NCBI GenBank assembly: GCA_011176545.1
Contig: DUEN01000003.1
Span: 1-64,000, forward strand
Source: Caldilineae bacterium
GTDB taxonomy: Bacteria > Chloroflexota > Anaerolineae > DUEN01
Direction: 5' to 3'
DNA: 64,000 nucleotides
Shown here: in pieces, positions 30,230 to 40,030 of the stretch
Numbering within the stretch: the stretch's first letter is position 1
How the letters are laid out: the number at the start of each line of letters is the position of its first letter
Position numbers and translations under genes: made by a program
The notes under the pieces: model-generated
What the model saw: the letters and a program-made list of their open reading frames with translations, nothing else
What the model was told of the DNA's origin: nothing
Database searches by the model: none

Positions 30230-30606
30230 GCGGGAACCAACTCCGTGTCCTGTGATGATCGATCCCTTCGAGAAGAAGGGGCCGGCTGGGCCCGGCTGGC
30301 CAGATAAGCAGCCACGTCTTCTCGGGCCTTTTCGAACTCCTGGAGTAAAGCCTTGTCGTCACCCTTATAGCTGCTGATGGTGCGTTGGGCACACGACGTA
30401 CACCCCAGGGAGGCTTTATAACTTCCCATGTCGCAATTAAGACAATCGCAAAGCCGAATCATCATAAGGGAAAAGGCGACCGTGTCCAGCGCGCCGTCCG
30501 GCTGAGCGGCCACCCGCTGGACCAACTCACGCCACTTCTCCCCTCGCAGACTCTTCAGCGCGGCGATGCTTCGGTATGGGAACAGGATCTCGCTTTGCGG
30601 ATACAT
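30226..30606 (-). CDS. Small Cys-rich hypothetical protein
   Basis: 126 aa; LCDCLNCDMGSYKASLGCTSCAQRTI; 4-bp overlap with the GNAT gene. Confidence 0.65.
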   Translation of the reverse strand: MYPQSEILFPYRSIAALKSLRGEKWRELVQRVAAQPDGALDTVAFSLMMIRLCDCLNCDMGSYKASLGCTSCAQRTISSYKGDDKALLQEFEKAREDVAAYLASRAQPAPSSRRDRSSQDTELVPA

Positions 30607-30767
30607 CCCTCGCCCTCTTGTCTTCGATGTGGTGACTCATAGCGCATGGTAGCACAGCCAGCGCGCGTGTGTCAAGACCAATCCCCAATCTCTAATCTCT
30701 CTCTAACAAGACTTGTACTTTGCTTGCTCCTCATCGTACGAGACGGCTGTTTTTAGCCGCTGGTCTG

Positions 30768-30796
30768 TTGACATGGAAAACCGTATAAGGTATAAT
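30768..30796 (+). promoter_or_regulatory. Consensus sigma-70 promoter for the peptide ABC operon
   Basis: TTGACA-N17-TATAAT exact match upstream of the ORF at 30923. Confidence 0.85.
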
Positions 30797-30922
30797 GTCA
30801 ATGTCATCGATGTGCTCCTCCATAGAGCTAAGCCTTTCATTGCCTCGTCGTGATCGAGGATTACCTCGCTCTGAGTTGATTACGAGAGGAGAATATTAAC
30901 CCTGTACGGAACTGAACAGTTC

Positions 30923-31927
30923 ATGGAACATCCGACCTATCTTGACCCCGAAACGATTCTCGAGATCAGGAACCTGAAGACCTATTTCTTTCTCGATCGA
31001 GCCACCGTTCGAGCCGTAGATGGTGTGAACTTGAGGCTGGGCCGTAAGGAGACCCTCGGATTAGTTGGCGAGAGCGGTTGTGGGAAAAGTGTGACGGCCC
31101 TATCCATCATGCGGCTGATTCAGTCCCCACCTGGTAAGATCATCGACGGCCAGATCCTGTTAAGACGGAATGGTCAGGTCGTTGATCTGGTGCAGCTCGA
31201 CCCCCATGGGCCGGAGATACGGGAGATCCGTGGTGGGGAGATCGCCATGGTCTTCCAGGAGCCGATGACCTCCTTGAATCCGTTGTATACGATCGGCTCT
31301 CAGATCGCCGAGGCGGTGCAGTTGCATCAGAAGGTGAGCCGTAAAGAGGCGATGGAGCGGGCCTTGGAGATGCTGCGCAAGGTCCAGATCGGCGATCCAG
31401 AGCGTCGGCTCCACGAGTATCCTCACCAGTTGAGCGGAGGGATGCGCCAGCGGGTCATGATCGCCCTGGCGCTCTCCTGTAATCCCGCTATCCTCATCGC
31501 CGATGAGCCCACTACAGCCCTCGACGTCACCGTCCAGGCCCAGATCCTCGATCTGATGCGTCAGCTCCAGGAAGACTTCGACTCCTCGATCATCATGATC
31601 ACCCACAATTTGGGCGTCGTCTCCCAGATGGCTGACCGCGTGGCTGTGATGTATCTGGGCAAGGTGGTGGAATATTCGGATGTACGGGAGATCTTCCACA
31701 ACCCGTTGCATCCATACACTTCCGGCTTGCTGAAATCGGTCCCCGTGTTCGGCAGGAAACGCCAGCTCGTACCCATCGAGGGGATGGTCCCGACGCCTAC
31801 GGAGGAGATCCATGGGTGTGCGTTTGCGCCTCGATGCCCTCAGGCCATGAAGATCTGCCGTGAGGAACAGCCAACCTTGAAGGAGGTGCAGCCCGGACAC
31901 GAGGTCTCCTGCTGGTTGTATGAGTAG
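30923..31927 (+). CDS. Peptide ABC transporter ATP-binding protein (DppD/OppD-like)
   Basis: [62 protein letters not shown]. Confidence 0.95.
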   Translation: MEHPTYLDPETILEIRNLKTYFFLDRATVRAVDGVNLRLGRKETLGLVGESGCGKSVTALSIMRLIQSPPGKIIDGQILLRRNGQVVDLVQLDPHGPEIREIRGGEIAMVFQEPMTSLNPLYTIGSQIAEAVQLHQKVSRKEAMERALEMLRKVQIGDPERRLHEYPHQLSGGMRQRVMIALALSCNPAILIADEPTTALDVTVQAQILDLMRQLQEDFDSSIIMITHNLGVVSQMADRVAVMYLGKVVEYSDVREIFHNPLHPYTSGLLKSVPVFGRKRQLVPIEGMVPTPTEEIHGCAFAPRCPQAMKICREEQPTLKEVQPGHEVSCWLYE

Positions 31928-32125
31928 TTGAGAGGAGATATGTAGAGGCGTGATCGCACGGAGAAAGTATGCTCGCGCCAGGTCATGAGGCCCCTATGAA
32001 GCTCGCGTGAAAGGAGGTGGGATCTCGCTGGATGATGTGAGGTGAGGTTATGTGGGACGAGGTGATGAGGGGGAGCATCTCGTCTCCAGCGTGGCTCCAT
32101 AAGATAGCACATCAGGAGCAAAGGA

Positions 32126-34279
32126 GTGATGAAGATGAAGCGATTGGGAATCGCCCTGTATGTTCTGGTCGTGCTCTCGTTGGTGCTGACCTCGTGTGCG
32201 CCGGCCGCGCCTGCGCCCGCTGAGAAGCCGGCGGAAGAGGAGGTAGCGCCGACGCCCACGCCTGTGCCTGCAGAGGAGGTGAAGGTCGAGCTCCAGGGGC
32301 CCGTCCCCTATCCGGCGGGGAAGCCGATGCCAGGCGGCCGGGAGCCCATCAAGTACAACATCGACGAGCTGGTGCAGTATAAGGCGCTTCCGGAGTACCA
32401 CCAGCCGGCGTGGATGGACAAGTTCGTTGAGGAAGGCATCCTCCCGCCGGTGGAGGAGCGGCTGCCCAAGGAGCCCCAGGTCATCCCCAAGGCTAGCATG
32501 ACGGACGGCATCGGCGTGTATGGCGGCCTGTGGCGCGACTTCTCCGCCTGTCCCACGGAAGGGTGGAACCTGGGGGCGGGCCAGACCCAGGGCTGGTTCG
32601 GGATCAACATCATCTACGAGGAGGCCCTGGTGGTGAGCGGGCCGATCTTCATGCGCAAGGATAAGATCGAGCCCTTGCCCAACCTGGCCAAGAGCTGGGA
32701 GTGGTCGGAGGACGGCTACGAGCTCACCATGCACCTGATCGAGGGCGCCAAGTGGTCCGACGGGGAGCCCTTCACCGCCGACGACGTGATGTTCACCTGG
32801 GAGGACATCATCCTGGATCCCAACGTCAACTCCTGGACCTCCCGTACCTCCTGGCAGATCGATGGCCAGGACATCACGTTGGAGAAGATCGACGACTACA
32901 CCATCAAGTGGACCTTCCCAGTACCCTTCCCGGTGCAGAAGCTCTTCGACATGGATGAGTACGACTTCTACGTCGTCCCGGCCCATATCTGGAAGCCGCT
33001 CCATCCCAAGTACAACCCGGACATGGACTATGTGAGCTTCGAGAAGGCGTGGCCGCCTGACAAGCTGCCGCCGGTCACCATGGGGCCATGGGTCGCGGTG
33101 GAGTACAAGACGGATGAGTACATGGTCCTGCGCCGCAACCCCTACTACTGGAAGGTGGACGAGGAAGGGAACCAGCTGCCTTATCTCGACGAGGTCTACT
33201 TCGAGAAGGGCTCCACCGGTGTCGGCCGCACACTTGGTACCTTGGCGGGCAGCCTGGACCACACCAATCTGGAGAATCCCAGCACCTTCCTGGAGACGCT
33301 GAAGCGGATGCAGGAGCCTGACGCCCACTTCTACGTGGAGTGGGGCCCCGAGACTCTGGCCTTCTCGCTGCACGTGAACCAGTCGGCCACGCTGGGCGTG
33401 AAGACCGACCGGGATCGGGAGCTGCGTAAGCTGTTCCGCGACTTCCGCTTCCGCCGGGCCGTGAGCCAGGCCATCGACCGAGACGGCATCGCCCAGGCGA
33501 TCATCCGTGGTCCCTTCCTGCGGGCCTGGCCAGGTGGCCTCTATCCGGGTTCGCCCTACTTCGATCGGGAGTCGGTGGTCTACTATCCCTACAGCCCGGA
33601 GACCTCCAAGGCCCTCCTGGCTGAGCTGGGCTTCAAGGACACCGACGGCAATGGCATCCTGAACTGGACCACCGGCCCGCTGGCTGGCCAGGACCTGGTG
33701 ATCTCCCTGGTCGCCAACGAGGATCAGGAGGCCTCGGTCAGCATCGCGGAGGCGCTGGTGCCGATGCTCGGTGCCGTGGGCATCCAGGTCAACTTCCGCC
33801 CGATGAAGCCCACCGTGATCGGCGATATGATCATTAGCGGTGAGTGGGAGATGTGGGTGAGCCGTGGCGGCCAAGAGTACGCTGTGCCCTTCACCCGCGC
33901 TCGTATGCTGGCGCCGATCGCCAAGGAGTATCCGGCCTGGCATCGTGAAGGTGAAGAACCGCGGCAGCTTCGACCGTTTGAGGAGGAACTGGTGCGCATC
34001 GTCAGCGAGTTCGCCCTGGAGCCAGACTCTGACAAGCGGAAGGAGCTGATGTTCGAGTACAACCGCATCTTCACCGAGAACATCTATGACATCGGCGTCG
34101 TGATCGGTCGCTACGGCCTGGCCCTGGCCAAGCGGTTCAAGAACGTCCCGGTCGGCTGTCCGACGTTCCTGTATCAGTGGACGTGGGCCAACTGCCGGCC
34201 GGAGCAGATCTGGGTCGCGCCGGAGGATCAGTTGGAGCAGCTACGGCCGGGCGTGATCCCGATCTACGAGAAGGAATAG
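32126..34279 (+). CDS. ABC transporter substrate-binding lipoprotein, family 5
   Basis: Lipobox-like LVLTSCAP; LAKSWEWSEDGYELTMHLIEGAKWSDGEPFTADDVMFTWEDI. Confidence 0.95.
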   Translation: MMKMKRLGIALYVLVVLSLVLTSCAPAAPAPAEKPAEEEVAPTPTPVPAEEVKVELQGPVPYPAGKPMPGGREPIKYNIDELVQYKALPEYHQPAWMDKFVEEGILPPVEERLPKEPQVIPKASMTDGIGVYGGLWRDFSACPTEGWNLGAGQTQGWFGINIIYEEALVVSGPIFMRKDKIEPLPNLAKSWEWSEDGYELTMHLIEGAKWSDGEPFTADDVMFTWEDIILDPNVNSWTSRTSWQIDGQDITLEKIDDYTIKWTFPVPFPVQKLFDMDEYDFYVVPAHIWKPLHPKYNPDMDYVSFEKAWPPDKLPPVTMGPWVAVEYKTDEYMVLRRNPYYWKVDEEGNQLPYLDEVYFEKGSTGVGRTLGTLAGSLDHTNLENPSTFLETLKRMQEPDAHFYVEWGPETLAFSLHVNQSATLGVKTDRDRELRKLFRDFRFRRAVSQAIDRDGIAQAIIRGPFLRAWPGGLYPGSPYFDRESVVYYPYSPETSKALLAELGFKDTDGNGILNWTTGPLAGQDLVISLVANEDQEASVSIAEALVPMLGAVGIQVNFRPMKPTVIGDMIISGEWEMWVSRGGQEYAVPFTRARMLAPIAKEYPAWHREGEEPRQLRPFEEELVRIVSEFALEPDSDKRKELMFEYNRIFTENIYDIGVVIGRYGLALAKRFKNVPVGCPTFLYQWTWANCRPEQIWVAPEDQLEQLRPGVIPIYEKE

Positions 34280-34324
34280 CCTGTATGGACGCCTGGATAC
34301 CAGGCTGACATCTGGCTGGGGAGT

Positions 34325-34408
34325 AGGAGGAGGGGTGCAAACTTCTCCTCCTATTCTCTCATGTAGATGAGAGAGGTGCGACGCACATCCAAAGTGCGTC
34401 GCACCTCT
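34325..34408 (+). promoter_or_regulatory. Two consecutive intra-operon stem-loops between the SBP and permease genes
   Basis: AGGAGGAG...CTCCTCCT, then AGAGGTGCGACGCAC-N7-GTGCGTCGCACCTCT (15-bp perfect arms 34372-34386/34394-34408), no T-tract after. Confidence 0.75.
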
Positions 34409-34433
34409 AGGTAGTCACGGTGAGGGATTATCG

Positions 34434-35432
34434 ATGGTCAACTACATCATCCGTCGGCTGTTATTCGCCGTCGTCGTTTTGATCGGCATCAGCATCGTAT
34501 CTTTCATCGTCATCCAGTTGCCGCCTGGTGACTTCGCGACGGTTTACAGGGAGAGACTGATCAACCAGGGTGGGATGTCGGCCACCGAGGCGGAGAAAGC
34601 GGCGGAGATCTTCAGGAAGCGTTACGGTCTGGACAAACCCCTACATATTCAATATATCAACTGGATCAAGGGTATCGTAACTGAAGGGAGTTTCGGCTAC
34701 TCCATGGCCTATTCCAAGGACGTGGGAGAGCTCATCGCCGAACGCCTGCCCCGGACCTTGATCCTAGCCCTCCTAGCGCACGCCACGTCGAGCATCGTCG
34801 GCATCCTGGTGGGCATCTATGTGGCGCCTAGGCAGTACAGCTTGAGTGATAATCTCGCTTCATTATTCGCCTTTGTTTTCGCATCATTGCCGCGCTTTTG
34901 GATCGCGTTGGTCATCATCTATCTCCTCGTCTTTACCTTTGGGCAGAAGCATGTGAGTTCCTTCTACTCCCCCGAATACGCAGTGGCGCCGTGGTCATGG
35001 GGGAAGCTAGTGAACTTCTTCGAGCATATCTGGCCGGTGATCGTGATCGCCGGGCTGGGGGGCGTGGCCCGCAACATGCGCGTCATGCGGGGGAACCTGC
35101 TAGACGTGCTCAACGCCCAATACGTGATGACGGCCCGCTCGAAGGGGCTCACGGAGCGGAAGGTCATCCTGAAGCACGCCGTCCCCAACGCGCTGCATCC
35201 GATCATCATGTATCAGGGGATGGTGCTGCCCTACATGATCCAGGGTGAGTTGGAGGCGGCCATCGTGCTCAGCCTCCCCACGATGAGCCCGCTGTTCTAT
35301 GACTCTCTGATCAACCAGGATATTTACATCACAGGCAGCTTGCTGCTCATGTACAGCGTTCTCTTGGTCGTCGGTAACCTGTTGGCCGATCTCGCCTTGG
35401 GGATCCTGGATCCCCGCATCCGGTACGATTAA
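34434..35432 (+). CDS. ABC transporter permease (DppB-like)
   Basis: [61 protein letters not shown]. Confidence 0.95.
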   Translation: MVNYIIRRLLFAVVVLIGISIVSFIVIQLPPGDFATVYRERLINQGGMSATEAEKAAEIFRKRYGLDKPLHIQYINWIKGIVTEGSFGYSMAYSKDVGELIAERLPRTLILALLAHATSSIVGILVGIYVAPRQYSLSDNLASLFAFVFASLPRFWIALVIIYLLVFTFGQKHVSSFYSPEYAVAPWSWGKLVNFFEHIWPVIVIAGLGGVARNMRVMRGNLLDVLNAQYVMTARSKGLTERKVILKHAVPNALHPIIMYQGMVLPYMIQGELEAAIVLSLPTMSPLFYDSLINQDIYITGSLLLMYSVLLVVGNLLADLALGILDPRIRYD

Positions 35433-35451
35433 AGGGATTGAGGGTTGTGCG

Positions 35452-36603
35452 ATGGCTACTGTGAGCGAGGCTGCTAAGCCCATGCCCGTGCCGGCCCCAA
35501 TGGATATATTCGCCGAGGAAGAGCGGCGTGAGAGCTATTTTCAGTTGGTGTGGCAGCGGTTCAAGAAGAGCAAGGCGGCGATCGCCGGGGGCCTAATGGT
35601 CTTCATGCTGGTCATACTGGCTATCTTCGCGGATTTCTTCTCCCCGACGGACCCCGCCGCCTTGAACATGCAGGCCAGCTTCACGCCCCCGAGCCGGATC
35701 CACTTCATCGATGAGGAAGGGAAGTTTCATCTGCGGCCTTTCACTTACAAGCAGACCATCGAGCTGGATCCGGAGACCTTCGAGCCCATCTGGACGGAGG
35801 ACAAAAGCCGCCGCTACGAAATCAAATTCTTCGTCAAGGGTTGGGAATATAAGCTGCTGGGCATCATCCCAATGCGGTGGCACCTGTTGGGCGTGGAGGA
35901 GGGCGGCGAGCTTTACCTCCTGGGGACCGATAAGATGGGGCGTGACCTGTGGGGGCGGGCATGCCGGGCGGGCCGTGTCTCCCTCTCCATGAGCCTGTTC
36001 GCCACGTTCATCAGCATCGCCGTGGGGTCTGTTCTAGGCGTCGTCTCGGGCTACTACGGCGGCTTGGTGGACACCGTCCTGCAACGCTTCGTCGAGTTCA
36101 TGAACTCCTTCCCTCAGCTCCCACTGTGGATGGCCCTCACCGCGGTGATTCCCAAGACCTGGGGGTCCGGCACCATCTTCGTGATGATGGCGACGATCTT
36201 CGCCCTGCTGTCTTGGACGATCCTGGCTCGTGAGGTTCGGGGCAAGGCTATGGCCTTCCGGGAGACCGATTTCATCCTGGCAGCCAAGGAGATGGGCGCG
36301 TCGGACGCCCGCATCATCTTCATCCACCTTTACCCGAACTGCTTGAGCCACGTGTTGGTCGTCCTCACGCTCATGATCCCGCAGATCATCCTGGCCGAGG
36401 CGTTCCTCAGCTTCCTGGGGCTAGGCATCCAGGAGCCGTTGGTGAGCTGGGGGTTCCTGATGAAGAACGCCCAGAATTTGCAGACCTTGGGCACCCATCC
36501 CTGGATCATGAGCCCGGTGATCTTCATCATCATCGCGGTGTTGGGGTTCAACTTCCTGGGAGATGGGCTGCGCGACGCGGCCGACCCCTACTCGATCGTG
36601 TGA
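35452..36603 (+). CDS. ABC transporter permease (DppC-like)
   Basis: [67 protein letters not shown]. Confidence 0.95.
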   Translation: MATVSEAAKPMPVPAPMDIFAEEERRESYFQLVWQRFKKSKAAIAGGLMVFMLVILAIFADFFSPTDPAALNMQASFTPPSRIHFIDEEGKFHLRPFTYKQTIELDPETFEPIWTEDKSRRYEIKFFVKGWEYKLLGIIPMRWHLLGVEEGGELYLLGTDKMGRDLWGRACRAGRVSLSMSLFATFISIAVGSVLGVVSGYYGGLVDTVLQRFVEFMNSFPQLPLWMALTAVIPKTWGSGTIFVMMATIFALLSWTILAREVRGKAMAFRETDFILAAKEMGASDARIIFIHLYPNCLSHVLVVLTLMIPQIILAEAFLSFLGLGIQEPLVSWGFLMKNAQNLQTLGTHPWIMSPVIFIIIAVLGFNFLGDGLRDAADPYSIV

Positions 36604-36742
36604 GAGCCTCGCGAGATTCCCGCGGAAGGATGTGGCCCGCGAACTCGGGATGTGGAGCGGGAATATGGAGTCGGGCGAGCATACCATCTACGAACAAGAA
36701 TCCCGTGGCGGCACGTTCCGCTTTTCTTGGAAAGAGGGCGAG

Positions 36743-37768
36743 ATGGAGTCCAAGAACGACATCATCCTGGAAGTCAAGGACCTGAAGATGTATTTCCCCA
36801 TTCATCGGGGACTCCTACGCCGGGTGGTAGGCTATATCAAGGCTGTGGACGGTGTCAGCTTCTTCGTTCGTAAAGAGGAGGTCCTGGGGCTGGTAGGCGA
36901 GAGCGGCTGTGGCAAGACGACGACCGGTCGGACGATCCTGCGGCTGTATGACCCCACCGGTGGTGAGATCTGGTTTCGAAAGCAGGATGGCGAGTGGGTG
37001 GATGTCGCTAAGTTGGATCAGAAAGAGATGAAGCCGCTTCGCCGCGAGATGCGTATGGTGTTTCAGGACCCGTTCAGCTCGCTGAACCCGCGATTGACGG
37101 TGAAAGACATCATCGGCGAGCCGCTGATCATCCATGGGGTGGCGAAGGGGAAAGAGGTCGAGGAGCGGGTAGCTGAGTTGATGAGGGCGGTGGGGTTAGA
37201 CCCGGCGTACATGCGCCGATATCCCCATGAGTTCTCCGGGGGACAGCGGCAGCGCATCGGCCTGGCGCGCACGCTCTCCCTGAACCCGCGCCTGATCATC
37301 GCCGATGAACCCGTGTCCGCTCTGGATGTCTCCATCCAAGCCCAGGTTCTGAACCTCCTGGAGGAGCTGAAGGAGAAGTTAGGGCTCACGATGATCTTCA
37401 TCGCCCACGATCTCTCCGTGGTAGAGCACATATCGGACCGCATTGCGGTGATGTACGTGGGGAAGATCGTCGAGCTGGGGGACACGGAGGAGGTGTTGCG
37501 CCATCCGCTGCATCCTTACACGGAGGCGCTCATCTCCGCGGTGCCGCCCGCGGACCCGGATATCCGTCTGAAGCGGATCATCCTCCCGGGAGACGTCCCC
37601 AGCCCGGCGAATCCGCCGTCGGGGTGCGTGTTCCACCCGCGCTGCCGTTACGCGATCGACCGATGCGGCGTGGAGGAGCCCGATCTGGCCGAGGTAGAGC
37701 CGGATCGCTTCGTGAGCTGCCATCGAGCGGAGGAATTATCCCTGCAAGGGATCGGGATCGGAGGTTGA
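36743..37768 (+). CDS. Peptide ABC transporter ATP-binding protein (DppF/OppF-like); ORF extends to 36563
   Basis: [68 protein letters not shown]. Confidence 0.95.
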   Translation: MESKNDIILEVKDLKMYFPIHRGLLRRVVGYIKAVDGVSFFVRKEEVLGLVGESGCGKTTTGRTILRLYDPTGGEIWFRKQDGEWVDVAKLDQKEMKPLRREMRMVFQDPFSSLNPRLTVKDIIGEPLIIHGVAKGKEVEERVAELMRAVGLDPAYMRRYPHEFSGGQRQRIGLARTLSLNPRLIIADEPVSALDVSIQAQVLNLLEELKEKLGLTMIFIAHDLSVVEHISDRIAVMYVGKIVELGDTEEVLRHPLHPYTEALISAVPPADPDIRLKRIILPGDVPSPANPPSGCVFHPRCRYAIDRCGVEEPDLAEVEPDRFVSCHRAEELSLQGIGIGG

Positions 37769-37769
37769 G

Positions 37770-38177
37770 GTGCACGCGAGGAGTCGATACGCTGCCTTCC
37801 TGGCTTACCTTCTCAACGTCGTCGGATGGATCTACGGATTCCTTTTCCATCGTCGAGATCCGTTCGTGATGTATCATATCCGGCAATCCATCGGGCTGAC
37901 CCTCGCGGCCATAGTCGTGCCCATCGCCTGGGTGATCTTGGCATGGGTCCTGACCTGGGTCCCCTTGGCTGGCGCTCTCTTATCGGCGATGTTGTTCGCC
38001 CTGGTCATCGGGGCTTATCTCGCGTTAGCGGCGGCGTGGATCGTGGGTATGGTGCGTGCCCTGAGAGGCCGGGCGCGGCCTGTCCCTTTCATCGGCAGAT
38101 GGGCCAACCGGCTCCCCGTGACCGTGTTCTATGAGGAGGCGCGCGTCGCCGAGAAGACCAAAGCGACGCCAGCCTGA
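37770..38177 (+). CDS. DUF4870-like small membrane protein
   Basis: GTG start; AAFLAYLLNVVGWIYGFLFHRRDPFVMYHIRQSIGLTL. Confidence 0.7.
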   Translation: MHARSRYAAFLAYLLNVVGWIYGFLFHRRDPFVMYHIRQSIGLTLAAIVVPIAWVILAWVLTWVPLAGALLSAMLFALVIGAYLALAAAWIVGMVRALRGRARPVPFIGRWANRLPVTVFYEEARVAEKTKATPA

Positions 38178-38222
38178 ATCTCCAATGACCAATCCCTAGT
38201 TTCCAACGACAAGGGGGAGGAC

Positions 38223-39968
38223 ATGACGAGAAAGGCGAAATGGATATGGACTTTCCTCATCGGGCTGGGACTGCTGGCTGTTGGGACCATGGTCGCGTTT
38301 GCTTCTCCCCCAATCGCGGCCTTGATCCAGGAGCCCTCCCAGGAGACGATCTCGGGCGTCGTGAGGGATGCTGATGGTCCGGTATTCGGCGCCGTCGTGC
38401 GGATCCAGAACACGGAGAACAAGACCACAACGGCCGAGGACGGGACCTTCACGCTGGGGGGGATCACGACGACCGAGTTGGTCACCGTGACGGCGTGGGC
38501 GCCGGGATACTACGTCGGCGCGGCGACGACGATCCCGGGCACGGGACCGATCACCATCACGTTGAAGCCCCACTATACCACCGATAACCTGGACTACGAG
38601 TGGTTCTCCTTCGAGGGCATCAAGGGGTCCGCCAGTTGTGCCCTATGTCACCCCTCCTATGCGGAGTGGAAAGCCGACGCGCATTCGCAGAGCGCGGTGA
38701 ACCCCCGATTTATCACGATGTATAAGGGCACGGACGTGCATGGCAATCAAAGCTCGCCTACCCGGTATGGCCCCTCGGGAGTCCTGCCGCCTGATCCCGA
38801 TGAGCCGTATTATGGCCCGGGCTACAAGCTGGACTTCCCCGATCGCGCGGGGCGGTGCGCCGCCTGCCATACGCCATTGGCGGAATCCGCGCCGTTACAG
38901 ACCTGCGCCTGGCTGGGATGCCACACGGAGCAGAGGGCGGAGCAGACGAAGGCGACCTTGCCCAACTATCCCTATCGGCTGAAAGGCATCGATCCGACCG
39001 GGCTGAAGGGGGTCGCGGCGGATGGGATCGCCTGCGATTTTTGCCATAAGATCGGGGATGTGATCCTGGATCCGGAGACGCAGTTGCCCTATCCGGATCG
39101 TCCCGGCATCCTCTCCATGAGGCTGTATCGCCCCGAGGAAGGCCAGCAGCTCTTCTTCGGCACCTTTGATGACGTGCCCCGCCGCGTGACCTACCTGCCT
39201 TTGGAGGAGGAGAGCGCGTTCTGTGCTCCCTGCCATTACGGGGTCTTCAGCGCCGTGGATGGGAAGTATGGCGGGGTGGTGGTCTATAACTCCTACGGTG
39301 AGTGGCTGGAGAGCCCGTATAGCGATCCGGAGACCGGCAAGACGTGTCAAGAATGCCATATGCTCCCCGCGGGCTATAACTATTTCGCCTACCCTGAGAA
39401 GGGGGGCCTGTACCGGGATCCCAATCGCATTCACAGCCACTATATGCCGGGAGCTAAGGATGAGGGCCTCCTGCGGAATTCGGTGACGATGACTTCGACA
39501 GTGACGGTGGACGATGGGAAGATCGTCTTGGATGTGTACATCACCAACGATAAGACCGGCCACCATGTGCCTACTGGCGTGCCATTGCGTCACATGATCC
39601 TGAAGCTGGAAGCCATCGACGCGGAGGGGAATCCTGTACCCTTGATGGAGGGGCCGACCCTCCCCGACTGGGCCGGAGATTATGCTGGCATGCCGGGCAA
39701 GGTCTTCGCCAAGATCCTGGAGGACCTGTGGACCGGGGAGGCCCCCACGGCGGCCTACTGGCGGCCTATCCGCCTGGTGGAGGACACGCGCATCCCGGCG
39801 ATGGCCACGGATGTGAGCCGATACGTCTTCCCCGCGTCCGTGGATGGGCCAGTCACCATCCGGGTCGAGCTCCTCCTCCGACGCGCCTTCCAGAAGCTCA
39901 TGGAGCAGAAGGGGTGGGATGACCCTGATATCCTCATGGAAGAGCAGACGATCGTGGTGGTGCCGTAA
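38223..39968 (+). CDS. Multihaem cytochrome c with N-terminal carboxypeptidase-regulatory-like domain
   Basis: CALCH, CAACH, CAWLGCH, CDFCH, CAPCH, CQECH; ISGVVRDADGPVFGAVVRIQNTENKTTTAEDGTFTLGGI. Confidence 0.88.
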   Translation: MTRKAKWIWTFLIGLGLLAVGTMVAFASPPIAALIQEPSQETISGVVRDADGPVFGAVVRIQNTENKTTTAEDGTFTLGGITTTELVTVTAWAPGYYVGAATTIPGTGPITITLKPHYTTDNLDYEWFSFEGIKGSASCALCHPSYAEWKADAHSQSAVNPRFITMYKGTDVHGNQSSPTRYGPSGVLPPDPDEPYYGPGYKLDFPDRAGRCAACHTPLAESAPLQTCAWLGCHTEQRAEQTKATLPNYPYRLKGIDPTGLKGVAADGIACDFCHKIGDVILDPETQLPYPDRPGILSMRLYRPEEGQQLFFGTFDDVPRRVTYLPLEEESAFCAPCHYGVFSAVDGKYGGVVVYNSYGEWLESPYSDPETGKTCQECHMLPAGYNYFAYPEKGGLYRDPNRIHSHYMPGAKDEGLLRNSVTMTSTVTVDDGKIVLDVYITNDKTGHHVPTGVPLRHMILKLEAIDAEGNPVPLMEGPTLPDWAGDYAGMPGKVFAKILEDLWTGEAPTAAYWRPIRLVEDTRIPAMATDVSRYVFPASVDGPVTIRVELLLRRAFQKLMEQKGWDDPDILMEEQTIVVVP

Positions 39969-39989
39969 GCGAGGTTAGAGGCAGCGGTC

Positions 39990-40026
39990 AAAGAAGCCGG
40001 GGCTCTCGAAGAGCCCCGGCTTCTTT
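39990..40026. terminator. Bidirectional terminator between convergent genes
   Basis: AAAGAAGCCGGGGCTCT-cga-AGAGCCCCGGCTTCTTT. Confidence 0.9.
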
Positions 40027-40030
40027 AGTC

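Noticed and set aside
32048-33943. 631-aa minus-strand ORF opposite the SBP gene
   Set aside because: Shadow ORF of a clear family 5 SBP; His/Gln/Arg-rich with no domain signature.
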